Shown: positions 15,015 to 22,303, numbered from the stretch's first letter. The stretch: 37,005 nt of DNA from Segeticoccus rhizosphaerae (GCF_009192725.1 NZ_VOHR01000007.1:1-37005); one strand, 5' to 3'. Notes: generated from the letters alone by a model not told the origin. Numbers and translations are program-made.

Positions 15015-16714
15015 TGGCTGACAACAACTGGGAGACGCTCTCCTCGGAGCGTAAGGCGCTGCAGGCGCAGGGCACCGTGCCGGGCTTCATGACCACCGCC
15101 GGCTATGCCATGTTCAAGGCGAAGTACACAGTCGCCGGGCAGAGCGTCCGCGAGCGTTACGAGACGATCGCCGCGACCGCAGGCAAGCTGGCCGACGGGC
15201 TGTATGCCCGGGAGAACGGCAGGTCCTGGACCGAGCTCTTCTTCGAGGCCATCTGGAACGGCTGGCTTTCCCCATCGACCCCGGTCCTGGCCAACCTCGG
15301 CACCAACCGCGGTCTGCCGGTCTCGTGCGAGGGCTCCTATGTCGAGGACTCCGTCTGGGGCTTCTACGACACCCTCAAGGAGGCTGCGATCCTGTCCCAA
15401 AACGGATTCGGCACCTCGGCCTACCTCGGCGACATCCGCCCCCGCGGCGCGAAGTTCTCCGACAATGGCAGGGCCAACGGCGTCGTCCCGGTCTTCTGCA
15501 ACTTCGTCGAGATGACCAACCAGATCAGCCAAGGCGCGACCCGCCGAGGCTCCTGGGCGGGCTACCTGCCGGTGGACCATCCCGACTTCTTCGAGCTCGC
15601 CGACCTGATCTTCCGCGAGCCGGCCAACAGGAACGTCGGCTGGATCTTCAGCCAGGCCTTCATCGACCGCATGCTCGCCGGCGACAAGGACGCCCTGGAG
15701 CGGTACCAGCGCGTCCTGAAGATCCGCGTCGTGCTCGGCAAGGGTTACATCTGGAAGGTCGACACGGTCAACGAGATGCAGACCGAGTCCTACAAGACCA
15801 ACGGCCTGAAGAACAAGGCGTCGAACCTCTGCTCGGAGATCACGCTGTTCAGTGACGAGGAGCACTCCTACACCTGCGTACTCTCCTCGCTGAACCTCTC
15901 GACATACGACGAATGGAAGGAACGGGACACCGCGTACGTCGCATGCGTCTTCCTCGACGCCGTCGCCGAGGCGTTCCTGCGCAAGGCCCGTACCATCCGC
16001 GGACTGGAGCGCGCGGTGCGCTACACCGAGAAGGCCCGCAGCCTCGGTCTCGGGGTCATGGGCTACCACGACTACCTGCAGAAGCAGCGGATCGGGTTCG
16101 AGTCCGACAGGGCGGCCGCGCTCAACAAGGACATCTTCGAGCACATCCACGCCCGTGCCGACGCCGCATCGCGATGGATGGGCGAAAAGGCCGGCGTGCC
16201 GCCGTGGTGTGTAGGCCGACGCAACTCCCACCTGATGGCGATCGCTCCCACGATGAGCACGGCGGTGATCGTGGGCGGCACCAGCCAGGGCATCGAGCCC
16301 TACGTGGCCAACGTGTGGAACCAGACCACCTCAGCGGGCGAGATGCCCCGGGCGAACCAGAACCTTGTCGAGCTCATGAAGGACCGCGGTCTCTACGGCC
16401 AGAGCCACATCGACGACATCGTCAACCACGGCGGCTCCGTGCAGCACGTCGACTGGCTCGACGACCAGGAGAAGGACGTCTTCAAGACCGCCTATGAGAT
16501 CGACCAGGAGATCCTGCTCGACCGTGCCGCCGACCGGCAGGTCTTCATCGACCAGTCGCAGTCACTCAACCTGTTCTTCCAGGCCGATGCCTCCCCGCAG
16601 TACATCAGCAAGATCCACAAGAAGGCTCTACTCGACCCCAACATCAAGAGCCTCTACTACCTCCGCTCGCGCGCCGGTATCCAAGCTAGCAAGCAGAAGG
16701 GAACAGCATCATGA
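15014..16714 (+). CDS. nrdA: ribonucleoside-diphosphate reductase class I, alpha subunit without C-terminal Cys tail
   Basis: This 566-residue catalytic subunit converts NDPs to dNDPs. Active-site residues are present: C105 (LPVSCEGSY) and C288 (YTCVLSS) as the redox pair, and N271-x-C273-x-E275 (NLCSE) for the thiyl radical and proton shuttling. The Tyr pair of the radical path is in SLYYLRSRAG. There is no N-terminal ATP cone, so dATP activity control is probably absent. The protein stops in KQKGTAS, only about 17 residues past the Tyr pair, without the C-terminal CxxC arm that normally re-reduces the active site. That arm seems to be encoded by the next ORF, whose ATG overlaps this stop (ATGA). 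The start overlaps the nrdB stop. Confidence 0.93.
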   Translation: MADNNWETLSSERKALQAQGTVPGFMTTAGYAMFKAKYTVAGQSVRERYETIAATAGKLADGLYARENGRSWTELFFEAIWNGWLSPSTPVLANLGTNRGLPVSCEGSYVEDSVWGFYDTLKEAAILSQNGFGTSAYLGDIRPRGAKFSDNGRANGVVPVFCNFVEMTNQISQGATRRGSWAGYLPVDHPDFFELADLIFREPANRNVGWIFSQAFIDRMLAGDKDALERYQRVLKIRVVLGKGYIWKVDTVNEMQTESYKTNGLKNKASNLCSEITLFSDEEHSYTCVLSSLNLSTYDEWKERDTAYVACVFLDAVAEAFLRKARTIRGLERAVRYTEKARSLGLGVMGYHDYLQKQRIGFESDRAAALNKDIFEHIHARADAASRWMGEKAGVPPWCVGRRNSHLMAIAPTMSTAVIVGGTSQGIEPYVANVWNQTTSAGEMPRANQNLVELMKDRGLYGQSHIDDIVNHGGSVQHVDWLDDQEKDVFKTAYEIDQEILLDRAADRQVFIDQSQSLNLFFQADASPQYISKIHKKALLDPNIKSLYYLRSRAGIQASKQKGTAS

Positions 16715-16839
16715 ATGAGGACACCACCACCGCGGACATCGACACGGACGCACTGGACGGCCTGACCTGGGACGACTGGACCCCGGCAGCAATCTGCGCC
16801 ATCGAGAACGGCGTCGACTGCGCCGCCTGCGAGGGGTGA
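16711..16839 (+). CDS. separately encoded NrdA-like C-terminal redox tail peptide
   Basis: The ATG overlaps the nrdA TGA (ATGA), in the -1 frame relative to nrdA. The 42-residue acidic peptide has a flexible Asp/Thr-rich first half and ends ICAIENGVDCAACEG, with C29, C37 and C40. A CxxC followed by one or two residues is exactly how class I NrdA proteins end, on a loose arm of about 20-30 residues, and that arm is missing from the NrdA here. The peptide may work in trans, be joined to NrdA by a -1 ribosomal frameshift, or the split may be a sequence error. A split NrdA that still works is known from Aeromonas phage Aeh1, where the break lies elsewhere. The peptide is too short for reliable homology alone. 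Confidence 0.75.
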   Translation: MNEDTTTADIDTDALDGLTWDDWTPAAICAIENGVDCAACEG

Positions 16840-16954
16840 GCCGGTCGTCGAACGGCAACCGGGGCCGGTGGTGTGCTCGGTCATCCCGGGTGTGGTGAGG
16901 TCGTCCGTCCGGTCAGACGCCCAGATGTACCGGGCATGTCAGGCATTTGGCCTC

Positions 16955-17002
16955 CCAAGTTTGCTTGGTATTTCCAACCATAAGTACTTGGTTTTTCCAA
17001 GT
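16955..17002. repeat. AT-rich patch with two CCAAG/CTTGG hairpins
   Basis: CCAAG-TTTG-CTTGG (16955-16968) and ACTTGG-TTTTT-CCAAGT (16986-17002) are two hairpins sharing the same core, 17 bases apart, in an AT-rich island inside GC-rich DNA. They sit at the breakpoint where the methyltransferase remnant begins. They may be a regulatory site, a mobile-element scar or a recombination junction. Confidence 0.5.
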
Positions 17003-17037
17003 CGCTTGCGCTGGGGCGCCGCACTGCTCAGCCCGCC

Positions 17038-17440
17038 CCTCGCGCGCGCCGCGCGCAAAGCGCGCCGCATCGGGCTGGACCTCCAGCTCGATCGCGGCTT
17101 CGCCGACCAACTGCCCTATCCAGAAGCCAGCTTCGACCGCGTGCTGTCCGCCCTGATGTTCCACCACCTCGACGTCACGACTCGCGTGAAGGCGTTGCGC
17201 GAGATGCTCCGCGTGCTGCGCTCCGGGGGGTCGCTACATCTCGTCGACTTCGGTGGCAACAGCCAACACCTGCACGGGCTGGCCCGCATCGCACGCCGCA
17301 GCCACAAGCTGAAAGACAACTGGGAAGATCGCATCCCGACGCTGATGCGCGAGGCAGGACTGCGCGAGCCAGCACAGATCGCTCAACTCACCAAGCCCAT
17401 CGCACCCCTGGCCTACTACCGCGCCAGCCGCGCACATTGA
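17038..17440 (+). pseudogene. 5'-truncated SAM-dependent methyltransferase
   Basis: The C-terminal two-thirds of a class I methyltransferase are recognisable: a motif II/III region, FADQLPYPEASFDRVLSALM then FHHLD, and a motif IV/V region, LREMLRVLRSGGSLHLVDFG, with a normal-looking end at 17440. The N-terminal part with the glycine-rich SAM motif (GCGTG-like) is absent. The open frame continues upstream to 16868 but encodes sequence unlike the family and contains the hairpin patch. The product could not bind SAM normally. It follows the nrd operon by about 200 bases; whether it was ever part of it is unclear. Confidence 0.7.
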
Positions 17441-17633
17441 TCACCGCGGCCATGAGTTCTCCGACTCCTCGGGCGCAACGGCCCACCCGCTCAGCTGCGT
17501 GCCACCGAGCGCACAACCTTTGGCCCCTCCAGTCCCGTGGGCCGATCCGCAACGGGGCGATGCTTCGGCTGGGCCGCTAGAGCAGCGTCAGTTGAGTAGC
17601 TTGGTGTTGGAGAGCCTGCCGCCGCGCGTGGGG

Positions 17634-18782
17634 TCAGGTCAGCGTGCCGGTGGCGTAGGCGTGGCTGGTGGCCACGATGCCGGCGACGACGTCGAGCTCT
17701 GTCTCGTCGCAGGGGCCGTAGATCATCACCATGCCGCGGGCCAGCCGGATGCCCGCCAGCGGGTGCGCCACGGCCCATCCTCGTGCGATGGCGTCGGCGG
17801 AGAGCACCGGCGGAAGCGCCAGGTGCAGCGACCCGTCGTGGCCGGGGTGGAGGTGGGCAAACTCCCCGGCTCGAGGCACCAGGAACGCATCCGGGGGCAC
17901 ACCGGTCCCGCGGGCGACCATGAACCCCCGCGCGCCAGGCACCGAGATCGCCGACTGGCGTGTGGAGACCCCGGGCAGCTCGGTGATTCGCTCCCACAAC
18001 CGCTCTTGGAGCGCGGGTGGGCTGTTGTCGGTGCGCTGCTCCTGCGGGATCGTCCACGACACCTCCGGTCGGACGCCAGCCCGGCTCGGGAGCGCTCCAT
18101 GCGGCAGGTGCGACCATGCGGTAGGACCGGGGTCCAGCGGGCTACGGCGGGAGAGGAACTCCAGGCGCTCGCCGATCCATCCGCCGAGCTCAGCGACGGT
18201 CCGGGCGGTGATGCCGTGGCCGCCCGGGTCGCGTCGGGCGTACGGCGGCGCGCCGGACTCGCCCAGCAGGTAGGACCAGGTGCGGCCCAACAGCTCACGG
18301 GAGATCACGGTGTCGGCCTCGCCCTGGGCGACAAACACCGGCACGCCGCACAACCGGGCCGGTGTCACCGGGACGCCGACGTCGAACGGCAGCGTGCCGT
18401 ACAGGATCGCCGCGGCGGCGAACCGCCGAGGGTCGTCGAGCACCAGCCCACCGGCGAACGCGGCGCCCCCACTGAATCCGACCAGGACCACCGGCCGACC
18501 AGCCGGGGCGACCTCGTCGATCCAAGACCGGAACCACGCCATCGTCTCGGCCAGCGACTCCGCGACCGGGCGACCGATGCCGCGGTTGGCAAACCACGCG
18601 TAGCCCCCGCCCTCCGCGATGGGCGCCCGGACTGCGGCGTATGACGGCCCGGTCGGCAGGTGGGCGGCGAGGCCGATGATTCCGGCCTCGTCAGAGCCCC
18701 GTCCGTGCAGCAGCACGACCAACGGCTGAGCCGGGTCATTGGGAGCGGCCCACACCACCACCGGTTCGGCGAAGACGGTCAC
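17634..18782 (-). CDS. alpha/beta hydrolase fused to DUF5519 (luciferase-like) domain
   Basis: From GTG 18782, which overlaps the VOC gene's TGA (GTGA), the protein has 382 residues. Residues 1 to about 205 are a phospholipase/carboxylesterase hydrolase: VVLLHGRGSDEAG, nucleophile GFSGG, acid in GEADTV and His in GGHGI. After a linker, residues from about 250 match DUF5519: EFAHLHPGHDGSLHLALPP, then GWAVAHPLAGIRLARGMVMI, then YGPCDETEL and ATGTLT at the end. Both domains look complete. The hydrolase probably cleaves an ester; the DUF5519 function is not established. It is third in a MarR-controlled minus-strand group with a VOC enzyme and an F420-reductase-like protein. The long upstream open frame to 18932 is not needed. 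Confidence 0.8.
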   Translation of the reverse strand: MTVFAEPVVVWAAPNDPAQPLVVLLHGRGSDEAGIIGLAAHLPTGPSYAAVRAPIAEGGGYAWFANRGIGRPVAESLAETMAWFRSWIDEVAPAGRPVVLVGFSGGAAFAGGLVLDDPRRFAAAAILYGTLPFDVGVPVTPARLCGVPVFVAQGEADTVISRELLGRTWSYLLGESGAPPYARRDPGGHGITARTVAELGGWIGERLEFLSRRSPLDPGPTAWSHLPHGALPSRAGVRPEVSWTIPQEQRTDNSPPALQERLWERITELPGVSTRQSAISVPGARGFMVARGTGVPPDAFLVPRAGEFAHLHPGHDGSLHLALPPVLSADAIARGWAVAHPLAGIRLARGMVMIYGPCDETELDVVAGIVATSHAYATGTLT

Positions 18783-19309
18783 GACGTGACTCCCTCGGTT
18801 GTCTCGGCCTCGAGCCCGATGCGGCCGGCGGTGCGGACCCCCGACCAGCGGGCGAGCTCGGCGTCGAGGTTGAGGGCGTCGATGGGGGCGGCGTTCTCGT
18901 ACGCGCCCCACGCTTGCCGCGGCAGCATCCACATGATCTCGAACTCGTTGCCGTCAGGGTCGGCGCCGTAGACGCTCTTGGTGGCGCCATGGCTGGACTC
19001 CCCGGTGTAGGCGCCGGCCTCGACCAGCGACTGCCGGGCGGCGGCGAGCTCCTCGACGGTGTCGAGCTGCCAGGCCAGGTGGTACAGCCCGATCCCGCCG
19101 CGGCGCTTCGGCGGCGCGGACGAACCGACCCCGAACAGGCCGAGGTCGTGGTGGTTCCCTGAACGGGGCAGCCGCAGGAACGCCGCGTTGGCGCGGGGCT
19201 CCCGGACGACGACCTGCATCCCGAACACGCTGGTGTAGAAGCTCTCAGCACGTTCGAGGTCGGCGACGAACAACACCGCGTGGTTGAGACGGACCGGTGA
19301 GAACGACAT
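18779..19309 (-). CDS. VOC (glyoxalase/ring-cleavage dioxygenase-like) enzyme
   Basis: This 176-residue protein has two beta-alpha-beta-beta-beta modules of the VOC superfamily. Likely metal ligands are a His in the first strand (RLNHAVLFVADL), a His in the second module (IGLYHLAWQLD) and Glu in GNEFEIMWML. Family members are glyoxalases, extradiol dioxygenases or resistance proteins; sequence alone does not choose. The start is ATG 19309, with AAGGAG 9 bases upstream. The stop overlaps the hydrolase start, so the two are coupled. The residue tail after about 140 (NLDAELARW) resembles ring-cleavage relatives. Confidence 0.85.
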   Translation of the reverse strand: MSFSPVRLNHAVLFVADLERAESFYTSVFGMQVVVREPRANAAFLRLPRSGNHHDLGLFGVGSSAPPKRRGGIGLYHLAWQLDTVEELAAARQSLVEAGAYTGESSHGATKSVYGADPDGNEFEIMWMLPRQAWGAYENAAPIDALNLDAELARWSGVRTAGRIGLEAETTEGVTS

Positions 19310-19425
19310 GATGAGTGACTCCTTCAGCAGCGTGCGGGATGAGGTCGCCGGTGGCGTGGCTTCGGTGGCCGGTGCTCAGGCGGCCGTGTGGACGACGCGG
19401 TCGCGGCGCTGGGGCTGGCGAAACG

Positions 19426-20001
19426 TCAGGCGATGACGCCGAACCCACCGGTCCAAGAGACCTTCTCGGCCGCGGCGAGGGTGAGCTGGAGGAAGCCAGC
19501 CGCCTCGAGCTCGCGGGCACGCTTCAGCGCGCCGGCGTCCATGGCGTTGAGCCCGCCGGAGGTCACGACGTCGGCCAGGGTGGCCTTCGCGTCAGCGTCG
19601 TCGCCGGCAATCAGCACCGTGGTGGTGAGCGGGCCGACCGTGCCGGCCGCGAGCGTCCCCGCGAACGTGGTGTTGAACGCCTTCAGGACTCGCGACTGCG
19701 GCAGCGCCGCGGCGATCTCGGCCGCTGCAGAGCTGTCGGCAGGGACGACGAGGGAGTCGAAGGTCTCGAAGTTCAGCGGGTTGGTGATGTCGACGATGAT
19801 CTTGCCAGCGAACTGGTCGCCCCGCTTGGCGAGAACGTCGCTGATGGCCGGGTAGGGAACGGCCAGGACGACGATGTCGCCTGTGACAGGGGTGTTGGTG
19901 TCGTTCTCGCCGAGCTGCTGGACGGAGTGGCCGCCCTTCGCGGCGACGGCTGCGATCGCCTGGCCCATGTTGCCGGTGCCGAGAATGGAGAGGTTCGTCA
20001 T
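19426..20001 (-). CDS. NADPH-dependent F420 reductase-like NAD(P)-binding protein
   Basis: From ATG 20001 (AGGAG 6 bases upstream) the protein has 191 residues. It opens with a Rossmann fold, MTNLSILGTGNMGQAIAAVA, then DIVVLAVPYPAISDVL, IVDITNPLN and VLKAFNTTFAG, the order seen in coenzyme F420:NADPH oxidoreductase (FNO). Members without F420 use exist and are often called NADPH-dependent F420 reductase or NAD(P)-binding proteins. It is the first minus-strand gene facing the MarR regulator, and operator O1 lies directly upstream. A 116-base gap with no gene separates it from the VOC gene. A quinone or F420-linked detoxification role is plausible but unproven. Confidence 0.8.
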   Translation of the reverse strand: MTNLSILGTGNMGQAIAAVAAKGGHSVQQLGENDTNTPVTGDIVVLAVPYPAISDVLAKRGDQFAGKIIVDITNPLNFETFDSLVVPADSSAAAEIAAALPQSRVLKAFNTTFAGTLAAGTVGPLTTTVLIAGDDADAKATLADVVTSGGLNAMDAGALKRARELEAAGFLQLTLAAAEKVSWTGGFGVIA

Positions 20002-20036
20002 GAAGTGCTCCTGGGAGTGAGGTGTGGAGTGCGAAA

Positions 20037-20054
20037 TAGTTGTTGTTTCAACTA
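20037..20054. promoter_or_regulatory. MarR operator O1
   Basis: TAGTTG-N6-CAACTA is a perfect 6-bp inverted repeat, 36 bases upstream of the F420-reductase-like start. Its sequence matches O2, 33 bp away centre to centre, about three helical turns. Confidence 0.75.
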
Positions 20055-20068
20055 ACACTCTACACGCT

Positions 20069-20088
20069 TTGGTTGTTCCGTCAACTAA
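20069..20088. promoter_or_regulatory. MarR operator O2
   Basis: TTGGTTG-N6-CAACTAA pairs at 6 of 7 positions and has the same arms and spacer as O1. It lies just before the -10 of the marR-like gene, so binding should block the regulator's own transcription. Confidence 0.75.
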
Positions 20089-20093
20089 CGGGC

Positions 20094-20105
20094 TAGACTT
20101 GGCCC
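20094..20105 (+). promoter_or_regulatory. -10 element of a leaderless promoter
   Basis: TAGACT (20094-20099) ends 6 bases before the ATG at 20106, which places the transcription start on the start codon itself. This is the standard actinobacterial leaderless arrangement, and it explains the absence of a ribosome site. Confidence 0.6.
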
Positions 20106-20663
20106 ATGGAGACTCAATGGCTCGACGAGCGCGAGCGCGCTGCGTGGTTGCGGCTGGTGGCGGTAGTGGAGCTGCTGCCTGGCCTACTGGACGCGCAGCT
20201 GCGCGCTCAGGCGGGATTGACGCACTTCGAGTACTTCGTGCTCGCGATGCTCTCGGAGGCGCCGGAGCACACCTTGCGGATGACCTCGCTGGCTCAGCGC
20301 ACCAACGCCACGCTGCCGCGGCTCTCCCATGTGGTACGTCGCCTCGAGGACCGAGGGCTGGTGGAACGTCTGCCGTGTCCCGAGGACCGCCGTGCCACCA
20401 ACGCGCGGCTCACCGACGAAGGGTGGGACGCCGTCGTCGCCGCTGCTCCCGGCCATGTCACCACCGTCCGCCGGTACATCCTCGACCCGCTCACACCTGA
20501 GCAGCTCGAGCAGTTGCGTGGCATCGGCGAGGCATTGCTGACCCGGCTGGACCCCGACCGCCTGATGACCGCGCTGTATGACCCGGAGAAGACGGGCAAC
20601 AACGGTGGATCTGCTGCACGGATGTCGGGGGCATCGCGGCGTACGCGTCGCGCCGTCTCGTGA
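20106..20663 (+). CDS. MarR-family transcriptional regulator
   Basis: This 185-residue protein has a central winged helix: LTHFEYFVLAMLSEAP, then LRMTSLAQRTNATLPRLSHV (recognition helix) and the wing VERLPCPEDRRATNARLTDE. MarR dimers usually repress divergent genes and themselves until a phenolic ligand or oxidant releases them. The cysteine in the wing (RLPCPEDRR) could be a redox switch, but this is inference. Two matched operators lie in the 104-base divergent gap, and the gene is probably leaderless. Likely targets are itself and the F420-reductase-like/VOC/hydrolase group. The last 25 residues are basic and Ser-rich and may be disordered. Confidence 0.88.
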   Translation: METQWLDERERAAWLRLVAVVELLPGLLDAQLRAQAGLTHFEYFVLAMLSEAPEHTLRMTSLAQRTNATLPRLSHVVRRLEDRGLVERLPCPEDRRATNARLTDEGWDAVVAAAPGHVTTVRRYILDPLTPEQLEQLRGIGEALLTRLDPDRLMTALYDPEKTGNNGGSAARMSGASRRTRRAVS

Positions 20664-20713
20664 AGCTTCCGGACCTCACCGACTTCCGTCGGCCCGACTG
20701 AAGGAGGGCGCCC

Positions 20714-21223
20714 TCACCCCAGGGGAAGGAGCGTTCTTGCTGCTTCGATCCCGTGGATCAGGATGTCGTCGCGGCGACTGGCCTGCCATACCTGACGGGT
20801 GAGCTTCCACCGTTGGAGCTGGGCTCGCTCGCCTTGCCGTGTCGCCCAGTCCGTCCCGTTGGGTTCGTAGCCCAGCGTGCGCGAGACGGCGTTGGAGGGC
20901 TCGTTGTCGACGAACGCGTCACTGCCTGCCTCGCTGGCTCCCAAGCCGACGGCCTTCCCCTCGACGACGGCGATGAAGTAGAGCCGCCACATGTGCTCGT
21001 CGACCATGCCGCGGCGACGCCAGATGGCTCGCAACCAGCGGGCAACGCGGACACCCGGATCCTCCTCGTAGAACGACATCGGGTCGTCGTACGGGGCAGG
21101 CTGCGCGTGGGTCTTCCCTGCGCGAACCACCTCGGCCAGCTCGTCGAGGAGGTCGTCGGTCGCGAAACGCAGCTCGACAGCGGGAGAGCTCACTGCGAGG
21201 TCGAGCAGCGGGTAGTTCTTCAC
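20714..21223 (-). pseudogene. GNAT acetyltransferase with in-frame loss of the acetyl-CoA core
   Basis: The frame is open for 169 residues from GTG 21223 (AGGA just upstream) with family-like ends: MKNYPLLDLAVSSPAVELRF at the start, and AGSDAFVDNEPSNAVSRTLG, then YEPNG, at the end. Between AVVEGKAVG and SEAGSDAFVDN a normal protein has some 50 residues with beta-4 and the acetyl-CoA motif (Q/R-x-x-G-x-G/A). Here only about two residues join them. The family C-terminus follows intact and in frame. The protein may still be made but should not bind acetyl-CoA. I rate it a decayed gene; a noncatalytic role is possible. Confidence 0.65.
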
Positions 21224-21466
21224 GAGATGATCCTGTCGTCATCATGGGTCGGCGTGGCCCAATTCAAGCGAAGACTGAGCCCTCGCTCTACTCGTTTACC
21301 GTCCAGGCCAACACACCGTCCCGCCGCGGCATACGGTCATGTTTGCCGGTGACCGGCCCGGCTTGCCTAGGGATTGGCTTACGACCGACCTCGGGCGTGT
21401 GCGCTCACCGGAGACCGGCACGTGGTAGCGGTGGTAGGCCGCACCGCTGCTGGTTCTCGGACATCT

Positions 21467-22015
21467 TCAGAACTCCCGTACGGTGAGCAGGTTGTTTCCA
21501 TGGCAATCGTCCGGTTCTACCGAGCCCGTCTCTTCTACCGAGCCCGTCTCGCGGAATCCGAGTTTCTCCAGGACCCGCCTCGACGCGACGTTCCAGGCCC
21601 AGACCGTCGCCCACAACCGCGGGTAGCCCGCCTCTCCCACCCAGGTGACAACGGCCCGCCCTGCCTCGGTCGCGTAACCGCGGCCTTGAGCTTCGCGCAG
21701 CAGCTCGTAGGCAAGCTCAGGTTCGTCCGGCGACCCGCTGCCATGAAAGACCACCCCGCAGTATCCGATGACGTCAGCCGCCTCCTTCCGCTCGACCGCC
21801 AAGATCCCTGGCCCCGGCGCCGCTCGCTCCGCGCGCACCTGCGCGGCGACGTCCTCCACGGTCGGTCGGCCCTCGGGATCAATCCTGCGGTGCGGCGGCA
21901 CCCGGGGATCCCGCTCGGTCCACAACTGCCGGTAGATGGCAGCCTCGTCCACCCGGCGAGGCCGAAGGACGAGCCGATCGGTCTCCAAGGTGTTTAGGGC
22001 GGGCACGGGGGACAT
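21467..22015 (-). CDS. GNAT-family (RimJ/RimL-like) N-acetyltransferase
   Basis: This 182-residue protein is of the RimJ/RimL type: LETDRLVLRPRRVDEAAIYR at the start, AVERKEAADVIGYCGVVFHG, the acetyl-CoA loop REAQGRGYATEA and the family end NVASRRVLEKLGFRETG. It transfers an acetyl group to an amine, possibly a protein N-terminus or a drug; the substrate is unknown. The last part contains a duplicated ETGSVE caused by an 18-bp tandem repeat. It is the last host gene before the tRNA attachment site. The 243-base gap between it and 20714-21223 holds no gene that I can see. Confidence 0.85.
   Translation of the reverse strand: MSPVPALNTLETDRLVLRPRRVDEAAIYRQLWTERDPRVPPHRRIDPEGRPTVEDVAAQVRAERAAPGPGILAVERKEAADVIGYCGVVFHGSGSPDEPELAYELLREAQGRGYATEAGRAVVTWVGEAGYPRLWATVWAWNVASRRVLEKLGFRETGSVEETGSVEPDDCHGNNLLTVREF
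21515..21550. repeat. perfect 18-bp tandem duplication inside the GNAT gene
   Basis: The 18-base unit TTCTACCGAGCCCGTCTC occurs twice head to tail. Being a multiple of three it keeps the frame and doubles the hexapeptide ETGSVE in the protein. It looks like recent slippage. Confidence 0.9.
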
Positions 22016-22131
22016 GCCCGCATTGTGCCAGCGTCAGCGGACCCGTCCGGGAGCCTCACGCGAGGGCAACGACGTGGCCCCCGACCGCATCGCTGCTGGT
22101 CAGGGGCCTGGTCGTCTGTCTCAACACAGAG

Positions 22132-22176
22132 CGCGCCCGAAGGGATTCGAACCCCTAACCTTCTGATCCGTAGTCA
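22132..22176 (-). other. tRNA-Arg(ACG) 3' fragment, probable attL core
   Basis: Read on the minus strand, 45 bases match the 3' part of an actinobacterial tRNA-Arg: anticodon arm TGACTACGGATCA (loop CTACGGA, anticodon ACG), the T arm around GGTTCGAATCC, and acceptor strand CGGGCGC plus discriminator G at 22132. No CCA is encoded. Similarity stops at 22176, before the D arm and 5' acceptor strand. This is the expected left scar of integration into the 3' half of a tRNA gene; the phage copy should restore a full tRNA at the right end, beyond 37005. Confidence 0.85.
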
Positions 22177-22237
22177 AAGAAACGGGTACCGTAGGAAGGG
22201 TGCCGAGAGCCTCTGACCTGCAGTTTTTGTCTGTGTT

Positions 22238-22255
22238 CATACGCACAGCATACGC
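22238..22255. repeat. direct repeats CATACGC, possible integrase/Xis arm sites
   Basis: CATACGC occurs at 22238 and 22249, spaced 11 bp (one helical turn), between the att core and the integrase start. Short phased direct repeats here are typical of arm-type integrase or excisionase sites, but only two copies are seen. Confidence 0.35.
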
Positions 22256-22303
22256 TACACATGGGTTCAGAGATGGGTACACGACCAAGAAAGTTGAGAA
22301 TCC

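Noticed and set aside
14918-16231. 437-codon minus-strand frame across nrdA
   Set aside because: It is a shadow of nrdA, with no ribosome site or family motif.
16868-17037. Coding extension of the methyltransferase up to GTG 16868
   Set aside because: This part resembles no methyltransferase N-terminus, lacks the SAM motif and contains the AT-rich hairpin patch.
22132-22176. A complete tRNA-Arg gene
   Set aside because: The D arm and 5' acceptor strand are absent to the right of 22176, so it is only a 3' fragment.
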